In this document: piece by piece, positions 5,509-7,784 of the stretch
How the letters are laid out: each line of letters begins with the position of its first letter
How positions within the stretch are numbered: the first letter of the stretch is position 1
Assembly (NCBI GenBank): GCA_012329085.1
Contig: JAAXQB010000232.1
Location: 1-7,784 of the forward strand
Direction of reading: 5' to 3'
Length of the DNA: 7,784 bases
Source of the DNA: Methanosarcinales archaeon
Lineage (GTDB): Archaea > Halobacteriota > Methanosarcinia > Methanosarcinales > Methanosarcinaceae
The notes under the pieces: model-generated
Database searches by the model: none
What the model was told of the DNA's origin: nothing
The model's input: the letters and a program-made list of their open reading frames with translations, nothing else
Translations under genes and position numbers: made by a program

Positions 5509-7188
5509 CTAAACAGAATCTTCAATATTAATAACCCTTCTTAACTCCTCTACAGAAGTTTCTCCATTAACTATTTTAACTATACCATCTTCTGTCATAT
5601 TAAGAATACATTGAGGTTCTGTAATTTTTGCGATCTCTTTCTCGCTGGGGCTACTAGATATGACAGACCTAACTGCACTATCCATTAACACTGCTTCATA
5701 TATACCAACACGACCACGGTATCCAGTGTTATTGCATTCACCACACCCGACAGCTTCCCAGAGTTGTTTAAAGGAGCGATCTTTTTTTTCTTTTTTATTT
5801 GCTCCAGCAAGTATTTTTGTGATTAGTTCAAATTCTGTTTTTTCTGGAGTATAGGCTTTTTTACAAGAAACACATAAGCGCCTCATAAGTCGTTGAGCCA
5901 TTGATGCAAGCAACGCAGAACCTATAACTTTTGGATTAATACCAAGGTCAATTAAGCGAGGAATTGTACCAGATGCATTGTTTGTATGTAGTGTTGAAAA
6001 AACAAGATGTCCTGTTAATGAGGCATTTATAGCAATTTTTGCAGTCTCACTGTCGCGAATTTCTCCAATCATAATAACATCAGGATCTTGCCTAAGAGCG
6101 GCGCGTAATCCATTTAAAAATGTATAGTTTGTATTTTTATCTACTTGTGTTTGTGAAATACCTTTTATGTGATACTCAACAGGGTCTTCAATGGTTATTA
6201 TTTTTATTCCAGGATTATAAATAGTTTTCAAAAGTGCATAAAGTGTTGTTGTTTTTCCTGATCCTGTTGGTCCAGTCGTCAATATCATTCCATTTGGTTT
6301 TCTGATTTCTTTTTGAACAATAGATAATAGAAATTCATTCATACCAAGCTTTGGTAATGGTCTGGTTATTGACCTTGGGTCAAGAAGTCTTAATACTACA
6401 TTTTCACCAAAAGAGCCAGGAAGTAAAGAAGTTCTTATTTGAAGTGTTGTTTCACCAAGCTTTACACTAAAACGACCATCTTGTGTGTCTGCATCAACAT
6501 TAAGCTTTAAACCAGAAAGTAGTTTTAAGCGAGCTAAAAGTAGCTTATATGTTTTTTTATCAACATTAACAACATCACACAAAACACCATCAAGGCGGTA
6601 TCTAACACGCACACAATCTTCTTGTGCTTCGGTGTGAATATCTGACGCACCTAATGAAAAAGCCCCTGCAATTAAAAATTCTAGTATCTTTGAGACGCGA
6701 TGGGTTCCTTTTTGGGTAAGCATTTGTTCTGTGTATTTTTTAATACCATCAATATTTTTTGTTTTTTTTACAACCTCAGTAAAGGCCTCTTTTTGTACAC
6801 TAAGGACACCTTTTTCTGTTGTTTGTGTAAATGATAAATCTTTATATCTTTTCCAGATAATTTCAAGTTGATCTCTTGATGTCATATATAGCACTGCGGT
6901 ATATCCATTGTTTTTAACTTCTTGCAAAACAAGAGCAACTTTTTTGTTTTCTGGAGAAAAGACAGCAATATGTAATGTTTTTTTGACTATCTTAAATGAA
7001 CCAACTAATGCATCTCGTGCAACATCTTCTTTTATCATAGACACAGCTAAGTTGCTTATTGGGGTAGAAGACATTTCAATATAGGGTAATCCATATTTAA
7101 CAGAAAGCATACGAACAAGAGCTCGCTCCTCTTTGATATGCAATTCCTTTATTTGTTTCTCTCTTTTTTTGTCATCAAACTGTATCAT
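5509..7188 (-). CDS. pilB: Type IV pilus assembly / type II secretion ATPase (PilB/GspE family)
   Basis: Hexameric cytoplasmic ATPase that drives pilin polymerisation at the inner-membrane platform. The 559 residues hold an N-terminal T2SSE/MshEN-type domain (about 25-115) and a linker. The catalytic region follows: ASDIHTEAQED (181-191), then RYRLDGVL; Walker A GPTGSGKTT (306-314, Lys312); Asp box ITIEDPVEY (331-339); Walker B DPDVIMIGEIRDSETA with Glu376; and His box LTGHLVFSTLHTNNA (His394, His401). A zinc-type tetracysteine is complete: C439-x2-C442 and C482-x2-C485, separated by a lysine-rich insert. The tetracysteine and intact Walker B fit an assembly ATPase rather than a PilT retraction ATPase. 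PilB and GspE cannot be separated by sequence alone; PilB is preferred because type IV pili are the common system in this type of bacterium. No other pilus gene lies in the window. No Shine-Dalgarno is present; a TTGTTT-17-TATTAT promoter sits upstream. Confidence 0.92.
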   Translation of the reverse strand: MIQFDDKKREKQIKELHIKEERALVRMLSVKYGLPYIEMSSTPISNLAVSMIKEDVARDALVGSFKIVKKTLHIAVFSPENKKVALVLQEVKNNGYTAVLYMTSRDQLEIIWKRYKDLSFTQTTEKGVLSVQKEAFTEVVKKTKNIDGIKKYTEQMLTQKGTHRVSKILEFLIAGAFSLGASDIHTEAQEDCVRVRYRLDGVLCDVVNVDKKTYKLLLARLKLLSGLKLNVDADTQDGRFSVKLGETTLQIRTSLLPGSFGENVVLRLLDPRSITRPLPKLGMNEFLLSIVQKEIRKPNGMILTTGPTGSGKTTTLYALLKTIYNPGIKIITIEDPVEYHIKGISQTQVDKNTNYTFLNGLRAALRQDPDVIMIGEIRDSETAKIAINASLTGHLVFSTLHTNNASGTIPRLIDLGINPKVIGSALLASMAQRLMRRLCVSCKKAYTPEKTEFELITKILAGANKKEKKDRSFKQLWEAVGCGECNNTGYRGRVGIYEAVLMDSAVRSVISSSPSEKEIAKITEPQCILNMTEDGIVKIVNGETSVEELRRVINIEDSV

Positions 7189-7222
7189 TTTAAAATATCT
7201 TTTTAATTACAATATATATAAA

Positions 7223-7251
7223 ATAATACTTTGTTTTCAGTATTAAAACAA
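7223..7251 (-). promoter_or_regulatory. Putative promoter of the pilB-type gene
   Basis: On the minus strand, TTGTTT (7251-7246) and TATTAT (7228-7223) are separated by exactly 17 bp. The predicted transcription start is near 7216, leaving a leader of about 28 bases before the ATG at 7188. The -10 sits in GTATTATTTTA, also found at the penicillin-binding protein promoter. Confidence 0.45.
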
Positions 7252-7280
7252 TATAATAAAAAAAGAGAAGCAAAAACAAT

Positions 7281-7310
7281 AACTTGGTGCTTTGTGAAAC
7301 TTAGTGTTTT
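7281..7310 (+). repeat. Imperfect 13-bp tandem repeat upstream of the right-edge promoter
   Basis: AACTTGGTGCTTT at 7281-7293 and AACTTAGTGTTTT at 7298-7310 match at 11 of 13 positions with a 17-bp period. They lie about 20-50 bp upstream of the TTGACA box at 7329, where activator sites are often found. Function unknown. Confidence 0.35.
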
Positions 7311-7328
7311 TATGATGACAGCAAAGGG

Positions 7329-7356
7329 TTGACAAAATCAAATTAAGGTTTATAAT
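7329..7356 (+). promoter_or_regulatory. Consensus sigma70 promoter of the secreted glycine-zipper gene
   Basis: TTGACA at 7329-7334 and TATAAT at 7351-7356 are both perfect consensus hexamers with a 16-bp spacer. Transcription would start near 7363, giving a leader of about 96 bases before the ATG at 7459. This is the strongest promoter in the window. It diverges from the pilB promoter about 80 bp to the left. Confidence 0.8.
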
Positions 7357-7374
7357 TATTGCAGTTAATTTGAT
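7337..7374 (+). promoter_or_regulatory. Operator-like perfect inverted repeat around the -10 box
   Basis: ATCAAATTAA at 7337-7346 and TTAATTTGAT at 7365-7374 are perfect reverse complements separated by 18 bases that contain the TATAAT. The half-site centres are 28 bp apart, close to integral helical turns. The left arm occupies the -35/-10 spacer and the right arm the start-site region, so a dimeric repressor bound here would block RNA polymerase. It could also fold as a hairpin in DNA. Regulation is inferred from geometry only. Confidence 0.5.
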
Positions 7375-7447
7375 CTTTACAAAAAGATAACACTATGACT
7401 TTGTGTTTATGGTGTTTTATATGATAAAAAAATAAAAAACTAAAAAA

Positions 7448-7452
7448 GGAGG
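7448..7452 (+). promoter_or_regulatory. Strong Shine-Dalgarno site
   Basis: AAGGAGGTG contains GGAGG at 7448-7452, six bases before the ATG at 7459. It fixes the start of the right-edge gene and is the only canonical ribosome binding site in the window. The other starts have none. Confidence 0.85.
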
Positions 7453-7458
7453 TGTGTC

Positions 7459-7784
7459 ATGAAAAAAATGATAACAACTTTTATGGTGATATTTTTTATC
7501 ACCATAACTTCAATCACTAACGCTGATGCTGGAAGTATTCAGCGATACAGCGTTGAAATCGGGGCACAACCCGATGGAGGGATTTTGGGCAAATCCTTGG
7601 GTGTTTTGTCTAATGCTGGATTGGGGTATGCCCTGGGCTCGCTACACAGTAGTGACGCCGCGAGGAGCGAGGCGCTGAAGTACGGGCGCCAATCGTTTGA
7701 TTTTTACAACCGTGTTGAGAGGCACACGGTTGTAAGACAATTACGAGACGGTCGTCTCGTTGTTGTAGAGAGCAATCGTGCTCC
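7459..7784 (+). CDS. Secreted glycine-zipper protein, unknown function (3' end outside window)
   Basis: Open from the ATG at 7459 to the window end, giving 108 complete codons. A classical signal peptide is visible: MKKM, a hydrophobic core TTFMVIFFITIT, and cleavage predicted after ADA (Ala22-Asp23-Ala24). The mature part contains glycines at 40, 44, 48, 56 and 60 with Asn52 in phase, an uninterrupted four-residue period typical of glycine-zipper membrane helices, in GGILGKSLGVLSNAGLGYALG. An arginine-rich segment follows (RQSFDFYNRVERHTVVRQL, then RDGRLVVVE). Consensus promoter and Shine-Dalgarno suggest strong expression. By hand count GC is about 58% over 7561-7680 against roughly one third in the other genes, with codons such as GCC, CGC and GGG that neighbours avoid, which suggests transfer or unusual selection. 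I do not recognise a named family. Membrane or cell-surface action is inferred. Confidence 0.8.
   Translation, partial: MKKMITTFMVIFFITITSITNADAGSIQRYSVEIGAQPDGGILGKSLGVLSNAGLGYALGSLHSSDAARSEALKYGRQSFDFYNRVERHTVVRQLRDGRLVVVESNRA
7704..7783 (+). repeat. Three consecutive hairpins inside the right-edge gene
   Basis: TTACAACCGTGT at 7704-7715 pairs perfectly with ACACGGTTGTAA at 7724-7735 (12 bp, 8-base loop). ACGAGACG at 7743-7750 pairs with CGTCTCGT at 7753-7760 (8 bp, 2-base spacer). GAGCA at 7770-7774 pairs with TGCTC at 7779-7783 (5 bp). All lie in coding sequence and the third may extend past the window. Confidence 0.6.

Noticed and set aside
7395..7424. A 9-residue upstream frame (MTLCLWCFI) in the leader of the right-edge gene
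   Set aside because: It is very short, has no Shine-Dalgarno and no attenuator-like hairpin after it. One such frame is expected by chance in a 96-base leader.
1..7784. CRISPR array, tRNA, rRNA, or insertion sequence
   Set aside because: No regularly spaced repeats, no cloverleaf with a T-arm GGTTCRA motif, no rRNA-like stretch and no transposase frame were found on either strand.

Overview
The window looks like the chromosome of a low-GC bacterium, most likely a Candidate Phyla Radiation (Patescibacteria, Parcubacteria-like) lineage. This is an inference from four things: compact housekeeping genes with AT-rich spacers, near-absence of Shine-Dalgarno sequences in front of five of the six complete or partial starts, a Parcubacteria-style class A penicillin-binding protein with a long C-terminal extension, and a type IV pilus ATPase. 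The genetic code appears standard for stops: yebC ends in TGA inside an ATGA overlap, so UGA is not read as glycine here.

Layout. Bases 1-331 are a very AT-rich left margin. They hold the 3' end of an unidentified + strand reading frame, a 13-bp-stem terminator, a decayed C-terminal fragment of an ASCH-domain protein, and the probable terminator of the penicillin-binding protein gene. Five minus-strand genes follow, read right to left: pilB/gspE-type ATPase (7188-5509), ruvB (5252-4230), yebC (4103-3570), ruvC (3573-3088, overlapping yebC by 4 bp) and a class A PBP (2878-332). At the right edge a + strand gene diverges from pilB. It has a textbook sigma70 promoter, a strong ribosome binding site, a signal peptide, a glycine-zipper segment and much higher GC than everything else. 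The window ends inside it.

How the genes fit together. RuvB and RuvC are two of the three parts of the Holliday-junction branch-migration and resolution machine; RuvA is not in the window. YebC is a frequent ruv neighbour, and this copy is short because its middle domain is missing. The PBP polymerises and cross-links peptidoglycan. The PilB-like ATPase powers type IV pilus assembly, which in these small bacteria is probably used for attachment and DNA uptake.

The most interesting item is the 256-bp pilB-ruvB spacer. It can fold into a roughly 170-nt RNA on the + strand, opposite to all flanking genes. The fold has a closing stem of 28 pairs, a large central bubble with a small hairpin on its 3' side, and a branched apical arm. 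Every wobble position is G.U on the + strand (A.C if read on the minus strand), and a TTGACA-17-extended -10 promoter lies just upstream, over the ruvB start codon. The architecture resembles 6S RNA, but that identity is unproven. A second notable point is a perfect 10-bp inverted repeat bracketing the -10 box of the right-edge gene, which looks like an operator.
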